64,000 nucleotides of DNA. It comes from Lyophyllum atratum. Taxonomy: Eukaryota > Basidiomycota > Agaricomycetes > Agaricales > Lyophyllaceae. The stretch is from the NCBI GenBank assembly GCA_014905825.1, contig JACGCN010000049.1, forward strand, positions 62,001 to 126,000, written 5' to 3'. The number at the start of each line of letters is the position of its first letter. The stretch's first letter is position 1. Made by a program: the position numbers and the translations under genes. The notes under the pieces were generated by a model. It was not told where the DNA came from, searched no databases, and worked only from the letters and a program-made list of their open reading frames with translations. Positions 53,113 to 64,000 of the stretch are shown here, piece by piece.

Positions 53113-53926
53113 CACAGGGTGCGAAGGACAATATTTTCATGAAAGGTATCTTGAACAAATAGTGAAGGAATACCTTATATGTTCAGATTATGTAGAGGTA
53201 TCATATTGTAAATCAAATATTGAATTTTATACAAGAAAATATAGTGAGCAAAGTTATTATATTATCAGAGAACATATTCTGAATAAATTCACTGTATTTT
53301 CAGTAAAAGAGCAAGCATTACATGGTGAATATAAGCTATATTCTTCCAAGATAATTCTATGAAGGACAAAGTGAAAATATACTTCATATCCGCAGCATAT
53401 GTTCCTTGAAGAAATTCAAAATATGATCACACTATTTTCACAATATGATCAGCAGAAAAATTGTAAATATATCTGCAACATAGTGAGATATTCATAATAT
53501 CTTCACCATATTGCTAGATATTTAGCATATTTTCACCATGTTGCTGTTTGATCCTGAGGTATGGTGAAGGTATTTTAAAATTTTCACTAATCATATTGTA
53601 AAAATAGTGTGAAAATATCTTGAATTTTATTGGGAGTTATATACTACAAATATGAAGTATATTCTCACCATGTCTTCCATGAAATTATCTTGAAAGGATA
53701 TACCTTATGTTTATCATATAATGCCTGCTCTTTTTCTGAAGATATGATGAATTTATCCAGAATATGTTCTATCATAAGATTACAATTTTGCTCACTGTAT
53801 TTTGTTAACTAAAACTAAATGTTTGATCTACAATATGATGCCCTTGCATAATCTCAGTATATAAGGTATTCCTTTACTATTTGTTCAAAGTACCTTTTAT
53901 GAAAATATTGTTGCTCGCACCCTGTG
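53113..53926. mobile_element. 814-bp AT-rich inverted-repeat transposon (non-autonomous, CACTA-like termini)
   Basis: Left end CACAGGGTGCGAAGGACAAT and right end (reverse complement) CACAGGGTGCGAGCAACAAT start inverted repeats of about 75 bp, nearly 90 percent identical. CTA flanks both ends directly (53110-53112 and 53927-53929), a 3-bp target duplication. The interior is strongly AT-rich with repeated ATATTTTCA/TGAAAATAT words and no transposase. Termini starting CAC with a 3-bp duplication fit the CACTA/CMC group. Confidence 0.85.
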
Positions 53927-53982
53927 CTACCTGACCCAATTTATTTTACTCTTTGGTAGTTCGTTAGCAGCTCGTCAAGTAT

Positions 53983-54133
53983 AGCCTACCATCGCGTCGC
54001 GATCGACGACCTCAAGAGCATCTGAGCAGAATCTATTCGTAAAGGTATGCGCATACTTGACGAGCCTACCATCGCGTCGCGATCGACGACCTCAAGAGCA
54101 TCTGAGCAGAATCTATTCGTAAAGGTATGCGCA
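53983..54133 (+). repeat. 80-bp tandem duplication upstream of the copper transporter
   Basis: AGCCTACCATCGCGTCGCGA starts both copies (53983 and 54063). The shared 71 bp ends AAAGGTATGCGCA, followed by a 9-bp link between copies. The link ATACTTGACG is the reverse complement of CGTCAAGTAT just before copy 1. Both copies carry an AAAG|GTATGC sequence that could be a splice donor. Confidence 0.85.
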
Positions 54134-54476
54134 GTTAGTCTCGCATCCTGTCTATTTCCCATCCCTCACACGGCCCCCGCCCATCCAGCTCTACTTCGAA
54201 GGCCACAGGAATGTCTACCCCCAGATGGTTCAGCGATCCTCCTCGGCATATCAACCGGCCGCGGAAACAAAAATCTTTTCGTCCCCGTTTTGTCCAACTT
54301 TCCCACACCCTGAATCAGCACATCTCCGACCTTCCGGATCTCCGCAGTCTCCCCTCCAATCATCATCATCGTAATCAGCTCGTCGTCGTCCTCCTCGACG
54401 ACCCGCTCCCTCGAACCCTCCAACAACCCCCTGCCGTCCCAAGACTACACCCCGAACTCCACGAACCACAACAGCC

Positions 54477-55214
54477 ATGGCCTCCCTCCTCCCCTTCCTT
54501 CTCTCCCTCTTCCTCCCCGCTCTCACCTACGCCCAACACGCCCACTCCTCCACCAACGGCCTCGACCCCGCCATGGACATGCCCATGTCCCTCGCGCACG
54601 GACACATGTCCCCCTTCCTCCACTTCGCACCCGGCGACACCCTCTGGCTCGACGGCTGGGTGCCCGGGCGCGGGAGCACGCTCCTCGGGGCGTGTGTTGG
54701 GTTGTTTCTGTTGGGGGTGATGGAGAGGTGGGTGGGAGCGCTGAGGATGGGGGTGGAGGGGGCTTTGAGGAGGGATTTGGTTGGGTGGGTGTTTTCTTCC
54801 GGCTTTTGATTGGGTGGGAGGGAGGCTTATTGGGGTTTCGTTTTAGACAAAGGAAGAGACGCAATTCGATGTCGATCCCGGAGAAGCGTGAATCCTCTGA
54901 AGAGACAACGCACCGCCTGCGGGATGTATTGCTCATGCGGGGAGGCACGGCGGCACCTTTCGTACTGAGCCATGCATGGGCGCGGTTCCTGCTGCAATGC
55001 ACGCAAGCCGCATTGGCTTTCCTATTCATGCTTGCCGTCATGTCCGTTTGCTCTCTCTCTCCCTCTTCCCTGCGATACTGATGAGCGGGTTTGGGTTTGC
55101 AGGTCCTTCCAGGTCTCGTTCATACTGAGCATCGTGATTGGGCTGGGCGTGGGGGAAATGATGTATGGACGGTTCACGGATGCGGTGGAGGCGGGGATGC
55201 ATGAGGGGCTGTAG
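54477..55214 (+). CDS. Ctr-type copper transporter
   Basis: Three exons (54477-54784, 54847-55041, 55103-55214) give 204 residues in phase. The N-terminus has a hydrophobic, signal-like stretch, then a Met/His-rich copper-collecting segment (MDMPMSLAHGHMSPF). HFAPGDTLWLDGWVPG precedes helix 1 (LLGACVGLFLLGVMERWV). The cytosolic loop is basic and Ser-rich. Helix 2 carries the selectivity motif M-x3-M (FLFMLAVM), interrupted by the last intron, and helix 3 the packing motif G-x3-G (IGLGVGEMMYG). Ctr trimers import Cu(I) at the plasma membrane, or release it from the vacuole. The extracytosolic Met region is short compared with yeast Ctr1. Confidence 0.88.
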
Positions 55215-56200
55215 CTGGCTTTATCTAGGGCGCGTGTATTGTTATTGGGTATGGGGGGGTTGTACGTGTACGTTATTGAGAGTGTTATTTATATGACTGT
55301 CGTCGGTTTGGATGGTACCCGGACGTTTTGGTGCTGCGGGATATGTTGAAATGTTCTTTGGAGAGGGCATTGCTCATGGAGTCCTTGCGTCTGTTTTTAG
55401 ATCTATTGCGGGCTTGTGGAACCGTGCGTAACCATCGGAGCTGGCCTAGCTAGCGTCATAGGCACGGCGTCGTCTCTCCTCCTCCTCCTCCTCCTCTATC
55501 AGTCCTTCCGAGTCCTCCATTCTGTAGCGAGGCCTCCTACTCGAGAACACATTGCGATTGATTCCGATGCGCTCTACTTAAAAACTCCTCGAATGCGGTA
55601 AAGTTCATCCCGCTCCGCGGTTAAACCTCTCGAGTTCCTGGGTGGAAATTGGCATCGGTCGCGATGCACTAAGAAAAGATAGGTAAGATCAGCTTTCCGA
55701 AGATTTCTAATCTGGCGGTGCGACGTTTCCGAAATCTTTGCATTGCCTTCGCACGATTGTGCAAAGTCTTCTGCGCGTCATAGGCACGGCGCGGTCTTTA
55801 GACAGAAACCATCATCCTTCTGCCATTCTCCAGCGAGGGCTCCTACTCGAGAAGACATTGCTATTGATTCCAATGCGCTCTAGAACTTTCTGGATACGGT
55901 AAAGTTCATCCCGCTCCACGGTTAAACCACCCTAGTTAGATTCATGTTGGGAAGGCCAGGATACTTTAGGGGGAGCGTAGCGCCGAGATGCATATGTCAA
56001 CCACTGTGCGACACAGATAGAGCTTTGCCACTGGTTTAGCTTCGTGTTTAGGGTGATTTCTTGTACTTGGGGCACTGCCCCCTATGTAAGTACTACGCAA
56101 CTGCTTCTACACTACATAGGCCCTTGATGCTCTGCTCGTCCATCGCAACAACTCTTCATTTCACTGCGTCACCCTAGCATAATAATAGGCTGGTAGTGAC
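55215..56200. other. Intergenic with a duplicated 150-bp segment
   Basis: About 55456-55627 and 55775-55927 are diverged direct repeats (CGTCATAGGCACGGCG at the start, CCTCCTACTCGAGAA in the middle, GGTAAAGTTCATCCCGCTCC near the end). No gene seen. Confidence 0.6.
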
Positions 56201-56206
56201 CGCGAA

Positions 56207-57391
56207 TTAAATGGTGAACTTGAATTTGCCCATGGCCTTGGTCTCCTCCGAGGCTGTATACTAGATCGAACGAAGTAATCGTCAGCTTCAACAGAAACAA
56301 GATTAGTCCGAAACTCACCGATCCCTTCGCAGCATCCGCCCAATCGATGATCCCTGTGACCTTGGTAATTTGGTCATCGACTAAAGGGGAGAATAAATTC
56401 AGTCAACAGGTTACGGTCGACGACAGACCCCAGTGGTATCGACTCACAGAAGACTGAAAAAGCAAGCGTCAATCAGTGATGTCTCTTGGATTTACAGATG
56501 AGACGTACTGTTCTTTCCGTTCAAGTCAGGATGTTTCAAGCCATCTTTTGCGATCTCCTTTGCCTTCGCCATCATGAGCTTCGCAGCCGCATCCTTCAAA
56601 TCAGCTTGGGCCTCAGGCTTCGCGGCCATATACTTGGCGGTATCCTGGAGAAGTTTTCCCTTGGCCTGATCGATGATGAGCCACTTGCGCGCGCCGCCGG
56701 CTGGGCATGGCGTAGTCGTTTCATCGAGATCGAATGCGATGGCTTGGGGTACCACATCGGGGTGTTTCGCGAAGACCTATGTAACAGAGGATTTAGCACA
56801 GTGCTTGAGGCGGTGTTAAGAAGACCGGGGTAAACATAGCCGCACTCACCGTCTGGGTATTCTTGAACTCCTTCTCGAGCTCCGCATCATCATCACTAGC
56901 CTTGGCAAAAGCAGGTTTAAGGCCTCCACTCGCTTTCGCAACAGCAGACGTTCCACTGGTCTTAACCTTGCTCAGAGTGAACTTGGTCTTCTTGATCGTG
57001 ATGAACGCTAGCAGGATACACAAGAATCAGGATTGTACCCAAACCTCATGCGTAATGGTCGCAGGACGTACGAGGAATTTCGATGTTAGCGCGTTTGACA
57101 TTCCCGCTTTTCTTGCCAGGGGAACGGATGGGACAGGCGCCTCCTTTGCCGCCGCTGGATGGAGCTTTGGTAGCGGGCACTCCGGCGGGTTTCTTGGCTG
57201 CTCGCTCCTCGATGCTCCGGAAAGCGATGTCCTCGATGGTGGTATCGTATCGCGCCATTATAAGTTCCTGCAACGATTTTTAGAGACGAAATAATAAGCC
57301 GCGATTCACTCACGGTTGAATGTGGGATGGGAGCGGACCGAGCCACGAGAGCAAATACGGAGAGTAGGGAGAAGAGGATGGCGGTGCGCAT
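56207..57391 (-). CDS. Predicted secreted protein with a kinase/APH-like fold
   Basis: Seven exons (57314-57391, 57072-57267, 56850-57007, 56509-56776, 56448-56453, 56319-56380, 56207-56260) give 273 residues. Exon 5 is a 6-nt microexon. Residues 1-20 are a signal peptide (MRTAILFSLLSVFALVARSA). A basic linker leads to a divergent N-lobe with AFAKAS (Lys 127) and ELEKEF. The hinge is KWLIIDQAKGKLL. The catalytic-type loop is HPDLNGKN (H226, D228, N233), matching the H-x-D-L-x3-N of aminoglycoside-phosphotransferase-like kinases, and GIIDWADA (D248) matches their metal-binding IDW. The protein ends only 25 residues later, so the C-lobe is minimal. Secreted kinase-like proteins exist in fungi, but activity and target are unknown; a pseudokinase is possible. 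Confidence 0.7.
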
Positions 57392-58770
57392 GATGAGTAT
57401 TCGTCGATGAAGACCGGCTTCGAGTGAGTAGTAAGGGTGATAGGATCAGATCAACTGGTCCAAGGAGTCGTGAGTCAATCCGAGGCAGTCTTTATAGACC
57501 TGCAACCATCCGATGCGGCCGGGGAGATGTTAGAAGGCAGTGTGAAGCTGCGGTTTGATGTTTCAGAAATCAAAGAAGCGAGGCGCGTACCACAGATGCG
57601 GGGGCAGGGTACAATGATTGCCCACGTGGCGGTGGAAGTGGATGGAATCAACAATCAGCAAAGTTTGACAGGTGTTATGGAGTCAGTACATAGGCGGTAG
57701 ACGTCGCAAGAACTGTGCACCTCAGATTGGCAGATAATGTTGGTCGCCGTCCTTGACCCCATGTATTCATGAAAAACAAGTGGGCCATCTTCAGGTCCGT
57801 GCTCGGGAACCTCCCAAGCACTGAAGGATCCGCAGATACGGTTGGGATTCTATACAGGGTTGACAGATAACTTTCGTTGCAGTTTTGATGCTTTGCGTCC
57901 CTGACTCCTGGCACCCGTGGAACTAAGCTAAGTCGGGCCATTGCGAACGCCGCACTAGATTGGTGAAGAGCTTCCCGCCATGGTCAGGTCCACAGCCTTC
58001 GCGCTTCTTCTTTCGCGGCTCGCCCAGGCGGTGACGGCTAGCCAAGCAGTCAGGATATAGCGCGGGATTGCCGGAGCTATCTTTGTGGAAGCCGACCTCG
58101 TCGTTTCGTGGTTGTTCAGGAGCGTGACAATTCAGCCGGCTGTCGATTTTTCTAGACATTGAAGGCATCGTTTCGGGAGCGATCCTCCTGAAGACGTCAG
58201 TTATGCGGACAGAGTCCTCAGGTATCTGGTAATGCGAGAGCAACGACGGCGCAGCCTGAGGTCTAACAGTGATGGAACTTGATGGAATGATCACCTATCT
58301 GGAATCTGGAGATCGCAACTGGTGTCGTCAGGGAGCTGTCTTTCAAGTTTCAACCCAAGGACATGACGATCGTTCATGAAACGCCTAAGTCAATGACTTT
58401 CGGGTGTCTGACGAGGATTCATTCATTGTGATAGTTGTTGGAGGTGAAAGAAAAATCGTGCGGAGAATCAAAAACTTGTAACATGTTTATACTTGCACTG
58501 ATATGTCTTCACCTCGCTCTTATGTCCGAACCTACAATTGAGTGATTACTCTAAAATCAGCTCAACGGGTTAAAACATGCTTATGCGAGGCCGAATCAGA
58601 ATGAGTGCTCAAGATAGTCAGCAAGCCTAAGACGGTGGATAACGATTCGGGAGTCAATCGACTGCCAGTAACGTCCGCGCTACAGTCCGGCAATTTAACT
58701 TCCGGAAAAATGCCACAACGACGAGAAACGTTGAACACCGTTATCAGAAGATATACTGGCCAAACATAAC
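57392..58770. other. Intergenic, no gene supported
   Basis: A minus-strand open frame at 57923-58294 (start MIIPSSSITVRPQ) is polar and has no recognisable domain or splice sites. The rest shows nothing. Confidence 0.35.
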
Positions 58771-58774
58771 GAAG

Positions 58775-61323
58775 TCAGCCCGTCGAAGGTTGCACAACCA
58801 CGTTGTGCAATCCTCCCGGCAAAGGGATTTCATTGCCGGCTTTGACCAAGCCCTTTGACACCCCATCGACCGCGAGCGTTCCCCCAACTCCCTTCCGAAC
58901 CTTAAACGACCCAGAACTCGTCGTGGGCGTCGTAATCTTTAAGCTGAGCGTACCCTTCACGCCCTTAGGCAGGGTCCAAGTGACCCCGAACCAACCAAGT
59001 GGCGTCTCAAAACCACCTTCGGCACCGGGTAATCCCCCGTTGACATGCGGCGCGAGGGACCACGTCTTTCCCTGAGGAGACGTGACCTGCAGCCCAAGCA
59101 CATAGAACGTCAACGCGGGCGTTGGACCAGCAGACCAACCATGAGCATGAGAGGTGTAAGCTGCGTCAAAGTTGTACCCGCGGTATGACCGATACCTGAG
59201 AGTTATCAGGCGTCAGCGGATTGGTTCATTCGGATGTAAATAGCTGATAATCACCCAATTGAACCATTTGCGGTAAATCCTTCGAGGAGGGTACTTTGTA
59301 CGGAGAGGTTCGTGTAGAGCATATAACCCCAGGTTCTTCTCAGGAGGTCTAGCGCTCGCGCATCATTGCCCGACTCGAAATGTGCTTGCAACTATGAAAA
59401 GAAGGTCAGTGGGAGAATCGGATCCTCAATTCTGTTAATGATACTGTACCTCGAATCCGCCGATGAAAGGACTGATCGTGTCTGGGAGCTCGGGAGCAAC
59501 AGGTCCTAGGTCATTCCAATTCTTTTGCAGCCCTTCGCTGATCCTGTTCGCTTGTGCGTCGGACGTCGTGAGGTTGAACAAGATTGCAAAGGAGTTCGCG
59601 TCTTGCGGACACAACGTCGTAGTCTGATTATCCCTGTACTGCCCAGCGCTATCAAGCCAGAACGCGCTGTTGAACTCCGTCTTGAGAGCTGTAGCATTCT
59701 TCGACCAGGCTGAGGCAAGTGCTGTATTGTTGAGGTAGTTTGCGAGATCGGTGGCGGTGGTGAGGACCTGTGAAGATTGTCGGTAAGAGATCGAGGTATC
59801 GATGGCAGTCACAACATATTTCACTTTATAAAGCAAAGCATTGCCTTCAGCATTATATCCCCCGCCTCCAAGCCTCGCCCAATCACGCAGGCCAGTGATA
59901 TTAATTAAGCCAGTGCTGTCGACTTTGCCTTCCAAGAAGGCGACAGCCTGCGTGTAATTCACCCAAACAGTCTGCAGCCACGCCGTATCCCCAGAGAACA
60001 GGTAATAGTTGTCTGCGGGTAATTTGCATAAAATTACTAGGGTGCTCGGATGAAAACTCAAGACAACGGCTCACGCGTTCCGATAAGGGTCCAAGCGTGA
60101 TATGTATCCGACCCAAGCTGGCTTAGAGGCGGTCCAGACTCTGGCAAGGCACCAGTTTTAGGATTGATTGCGGCGAACATCGTGGAAAGCGCGTTGCGCG
60201 TTGGAATCAGATCGTTAGTGGAGACGAATTGGGCAGGTACCGCAATTCCCATATCACCTTGGAGGAAATGAATAAACATGATGACCGAGTTGAACAAGCA
60301 GTAGAACAGGAGGATGACATACCGGGCCATACGGCTCTTAAAACGGAAGTCGAGATGTAATCCTTGATATCATTGCAGGACAATGAACTTGAACATACCG
60401 ATCGCGTTTAGCACCATCGACGATAATGGGCCCACCTACTCCGAGGTTTGCATTATTAGCCCAAGCTAATGCCAAGTCAGCTTGATATTCACAGGGTAGC
60501 GTCTTTCGGCGGAAATGGTTACTCACTTCCAGCTGGGGCGAAAGGCACCTTCCTCCCAGTATTCAGAGGGACCGTGTTCGTCTGGACGGTGTAAGCGCCG
60601 GCATACCAAACTGGTAGACAGCATCAGCAACGATACCGAAAGTAAAGGGCTATAAATACTTTTAGTTAGGAAGTCTGCATCATGGAACACAGGATCAGTC
60701 GCTTGGAAATAGCCAGAATATGCTCTGAGATCGGCGACGTGGGGCATGAAGGAGATCGCGCATGATACATTGGAGATCGTCACGGGAGCGTCCGAGTCGG
60801 AGACGATGGTTAGGTACCGAAAGCCACCTCGCAGGGCGGACGAGGGCTGGGTCCAGAACCCTGCTTTGAGAGGAGCGGCAACACGCAGGACTCCGTCATA
60901 GGTCGTATTTGGAGACGGAAATGAGGAGTCGTCGGAAGCGGTGGGGCGGATGAAGCTTGGTGACTCTGTGAAGGACAGAGAAATAGCTGATGTGGAGGTA
61001 ACCGCGTTGAATGTCAAGGAAATGAGACCTCCAACCTGAGTTTATCTAGTTAGCGATCATCGACCGATACCTGAACTGATTCTCACCTCGATCCTATAGT
61101 CCAATGCAACCCAAGATCCTCGGGTGGAGATCGTTGCGCTTCCGGCATTGTGAACGAGCCGTTGCGAATTCTTAACGGAACCTTGAAAAGAATGGATGGC
61201 CGCGGGATATACTGTTTTAGACTTCGGGGCATAGTTGAACGCATCCCAGGGTCCAGCTGGGGCTCGAGCCCACGCAGGGATCGCAATCAGCAGCAAAGGG
61301 ATGGTTGCGCGTAGGAGTTTCAT
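58775..61323 (-). CDS. Secreted glycoside hydrolase, GH78 alpha-L-rhamnosidase-like
   Basis: A multi-exon gene from ATG at 61323 to stop at 58775, roughly 650-700 residues. It has a signal peptide (MKLLRATIPLLLIAIPAWA). The N-terminal half is beta-rich (ISLSFTESPSFI, then FRYLTIVSDSDAPVTI). The central part has GGPIIVDGAKRDR, then WPGDMGIAVPAQFVS, the hallmark segment of fungal GH78-type six-hairpin enzymes. Helical repeats follow (NYYLFSGDTAWLQ, GLRDWARLGGGGYNAEG). A C-terminal beta domain begins GGLPGAEGGFETPLGWFGV and ends HNVVVQPSTG. The joins checked (for example RIE|VGGLISL across 61030-61080) are in phase. These enzymes remove terminal rhamnose from plant polysaccharides and glycosides. 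Exact specificity cannot be read here, and I did not resolve every intron. Confidence 0.78.
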
Positions 61324-61329
61324 GCTTCA

Positions 61330-62025
61330 CATTGGAAGAGGGGAGAGAATCTCCTTCTTATCCATGAGCGAGAAGTCGTAAAAGACCTAAGGCGTGTCAT
61401 GAGGTCTATGTGGGGCCCGACAAGCGGCCCGTCCGACGCATGCTAAACATAGCAGAGGAATCAACCCCCCATATAAATCCCAAGGAAGGGTAGAGAAGTT
61501 CAGAAGGCCGGAGCTGGATCCTCGAGGACACGCAACATAATTCAGTTTCCCTGCGAGGGCCGACTTAAGATGTTTGTGTACATCAGTAGCGTCTATGACC
61601 ACGACAAAACATGGTTATGGACCGCGTCCGGGCGCCGTGAGGTGGATGTTCCATTTCTGTAGTTCTGCACGGTAAAATTCCTTGTTAGGATAAGGTCGCT
61701 GTCTAATACAAAGGTGGATGTGTGATGCAGGTGTCAGGCCTTCGGAGCATTCACAAGTAGGAAAACTGACGTCAACATTGGGTGATCGGGGCACAGCACA
61801 ACATACGATATAACTGACCAAGATCATACATACTTCAACCAAGTATACGTTGGATTTAGCAGGCCATTGCAGTTCTGTCGAAGACACAAAGGAGCACTGT
61901 TTCAAGAACAAGGTGGAATTTTCCGAGGCCAAGCGAGATCCGCGTGACGAGTGGAGACAAGCTGGCATCCTGATAGCGTGGTTAGGGTTAGCACTTCTTC
62001 ATCCAACACCGACTCATCCGACGGC
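61330..62025. other. Divergent promoter region
   Basis: Lies between the minus-strand glycosidase and the plus-strand gene at 62030. No gene seen. Confidence 0.4.
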
Positions 62026-62029
62026 CTCC

Positions 62030-63171
62030 ATGGAATCGCTTAATCTACATACACTGGCCAACTCCCTGCCCACCGCTCAACAAAATGCTGAAAAGGAGCT
62101 AACGAATAATTTTAAAGGCAAGATCCAACTTTCGCCGATGCTTTCCTTTGACAAATCTAACTTTTACTCGCTGACTAGCTGCTGCCCTGAGCATCACGAC
62201 ACTCTACCGTTCATCGAGAAAGAACTCGAAACGGGCTTATAACGCTGGATATGCAGCTGCTTGTCAGGATCTCTTAACGATGATCCAGCAGGGTGTGTCA
62301 CTCAACCCGACGGGATCATCTCATGGCCCGGATGACGGTGGCATGACTATAGGTCGGGTTATGGACTGGACGGAGGCAAGATTGGAGGCTATTAAGTCCA
62401 GGGAAGAGGAGGAGGACGAGGAGGAAGAGCGAGAGAAGGAGAAGGAGAGCGGGAGGACCAAGGCGCCCCCGACAGTACCGGGACCGAAGCCTGACAACAA
62501 GCCTGTTAAGGTCGCAAGTGCGTCAACGTCGCGCCCTAAAGATCAGGTATGTCTACCATGATCAGCTATCTTTGAAAATTCTGACATAGTCATGCTCTTC
62601 ATAGGCTCCATCTCTCCCGACAACGAGTTCACCGCGGTCATCGCAATCGCACGCCCAACTACGTTTTGAGCCGTCATCGCCTTCACCTCCACCGCCGGTC
62701 GCTCTCCGGCCCATCCAACGTCCCATACGGCCTCGGCCATCACTGAAAGGCGAAGGCAAAGGTGATCTCACAGCCTCGTACACGAATCCAGTAGCAGGCG
62801 GCCTCGATTTCATGCACGATGGTCTATCCTCCGACCCCGCTTCCTCAGCCTCTTTTTCCGACATCCCGATCCCCATCGCAGCCGGGGCCAAACGCCGGCA
62901 CGCGATGATGATGATGCTGGACTCCTCAGCATCCCCTGTCGCTATCGGCAGCTCTTCCAGCCCCCACTCCGCTTCTACGGGGGGCGGCAACTCCGCCGTT
63001 GGCGGAAATCATGGGTCTGGCTCGTTCTCGAGCAGGCGGCGGACGAGAAGCTCGAGAATTGGGACTCAGCAGGCACATAACCAGAATATCGGTCTGACGC
63101 AGAGTACGTCTGATGCTATGGACGTAGAAGAAGAGGGTGGTCGAGAACGAAAGCGCGTCGCGAGGCGATAA
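62030..63171 (+). CDS. Conserved fungal protein, helical N-terminus and Ser/Pro-rich disordered tail
   Basis: Three exons (62030-62117, 62179-62546, 62605-63171) give 340 residues. Intron 1 uses a GC donor (AAAG|GCAAG ... CTAG); with it the text reads continuously as MESLNLHTLANSL, then NNFKAAALSITTLYRSSRKN and SKRAYNAGYAAACQDLLTMI. This helical block followed by an acidic/basic coiled coil (EAIKSREEEEDEEEEREKEK) is a pattern I recall from uncharacterised Agaricomycete proteins. The last 190 residues are low complexity with basic patches (SRRRTRSSR and ERKRVARR at the very end), suggesting nuclear localisation. Function unknown. Confidence 0.75.
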
Positions 63172-64000
63172 CCCGCAGTCTTCCAGTTTTTTTCGTTGAG
63201 ATCCGTGCCTCTACATTGCATTTCTCCGCCATTCATAGTAACCTTGTATCCAACAATTCATTCACGACTCCACGAACCATCTTTGACGTACAGTAGTATC
63301 AGCAGCATTCACATTCCCTGTCTCGCTTCCCACTCACTCACGCTCCATACCTCACGACACCACCTTCCCCCCGTGTTCCTTTACAAGCTTTTGGATAGTC
63401 AATAGACTTGGTAGACAAGTTTTTTTGCGATCAATGTATCCTTATTCTTCGGTACCGGGCCGAGCCTCCATCAGCGTCTTGGCATGTCCTTAAATAGACC
63501 CATGAAGAAATGAGACCTACTTACGATCAACCTACGATAATTTTGAGCTTTCTGAAGACTACCTGATACTGGGTATACGTGCTTTCAGCGACCAACGTTA
63601 TCTTGGACTCGGAGTTGCATGCACCTCGATGCCTGTTAGATGCCAGTGAACAATAGGCTGACCATTAACACATGACCATTTCTTCTCACGAGTCCACTGG
63701 TGGCATCAAGTTTTACGACGATCACCTCAAGTCGAACTGACGAGAGGCCTGTCAAGCGTTGGCATATTGGCAGCTCGGAGAATCATATCGACGCTCAATT
63801 TTCTATTTCGGCGCCCTGTATCTATCCTCCCAACATACACGTCTGGTAAACCAACGGCCACGGCCCACTTTAACCGCGACTCCTGACAGGCACTCTGGTA
63901 TGATCAGCTTCGGATTGCAGCCAAATTGCAGCCTTGATAAGCACCTTAACCCTTTGAGCTTGGCGCCGTTGCTGTCAACGAAACCCACGGCATCATGATA
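63172..64000. other. Intergenic to the window end, nothing recognised
   Basis: 3' flank of the gene ending at 63171. No further gene, RNA or repeat supported. Confidence 0.4.

Noticed and set aside
57923..58294. 123-codon minus-strand open frame
   Set aside because: Polar text without domain, splice sites or signal; not distinguishable from chance.

Overview
The window is nuclear DNA of a filamentous basidiomycete, most likely a mushroom-forming Agaricomycete. The genes carry many short introns (about 50-75 nt, GT-AG, once GC-AG). The families are typical of that group: an SC15-like secreted protein, a CBM1 cellulose-binding module, double beta-sandwich single-pass membrane proteins, a 7TM membrane-protein relic, a Ste7-type MAPKK, a Ctr copper transporter, an Ascomycota/Basidiomycota-type OPT transporter and a Ty1/copia retrotransposon. 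All exon structures were assembled by eye from splice sites and reading phase; no search was run.

Left third (1-17 kb): a region rich in secreted proteins. Six intact paralogues and one relic of a small cysteine-rich secreted protein family lie between 1.9 and 12.3 kb, four on + and two on -. They share a TATA box with an upstream GCTTCGCTCATAG-like box, a 5'UTR intron whose acceptor abuts the start codon, and (in four) a conserved 3'UTR block. Two of the units are a plain 1.5 kb tandem duplication. Between and after them come an unrecognised two-exon gene (8.3-8.8 kb), a five-exon CBM1 protein (13.6-14.2 kb) and an SC15-like protein (15.6-16.4 kb).

Middle (17-45 kb): a double beta-sandwich membrane protein and a decayed relative, a tRNA-Ala with intron, a PAAF1-like WD40 protein, an oligopeptide transporter, two tRNA-Gly(GCC) genes with different introns, a tRNA-Cys, a mating-type MAPKK, a young copia element (identical 402-bp LTRs, 5-bp target duplication, one homopolymer frameshift) nested in an older inverted-repeat element, a GPI-type secreted protein and a ferric reductase.

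Right third (45-64 kb): an unresolved multi-exon remnant, a 7TM pseudogene, an R-SNARE with an 8-nt microexon, an 814-bp AT-rich inverted-repeat transposon, a Ctr copper transporter, a predicted secreted kinase-fold protein with a 6-nt microexon, a GH78-like glycosidase and a conserved fungal protein with a GC-AG intron. The ferric reductase and Ctr transporter would fit reductive copper/iron uptake, but they are 10 kb apart and nothing in the sequence links them.

The most novel material is the small cysteine-rich secreted family with its shared control sequences, and the signal-peptide-bearing kinase-like gene at 56.2-57.4 kb.
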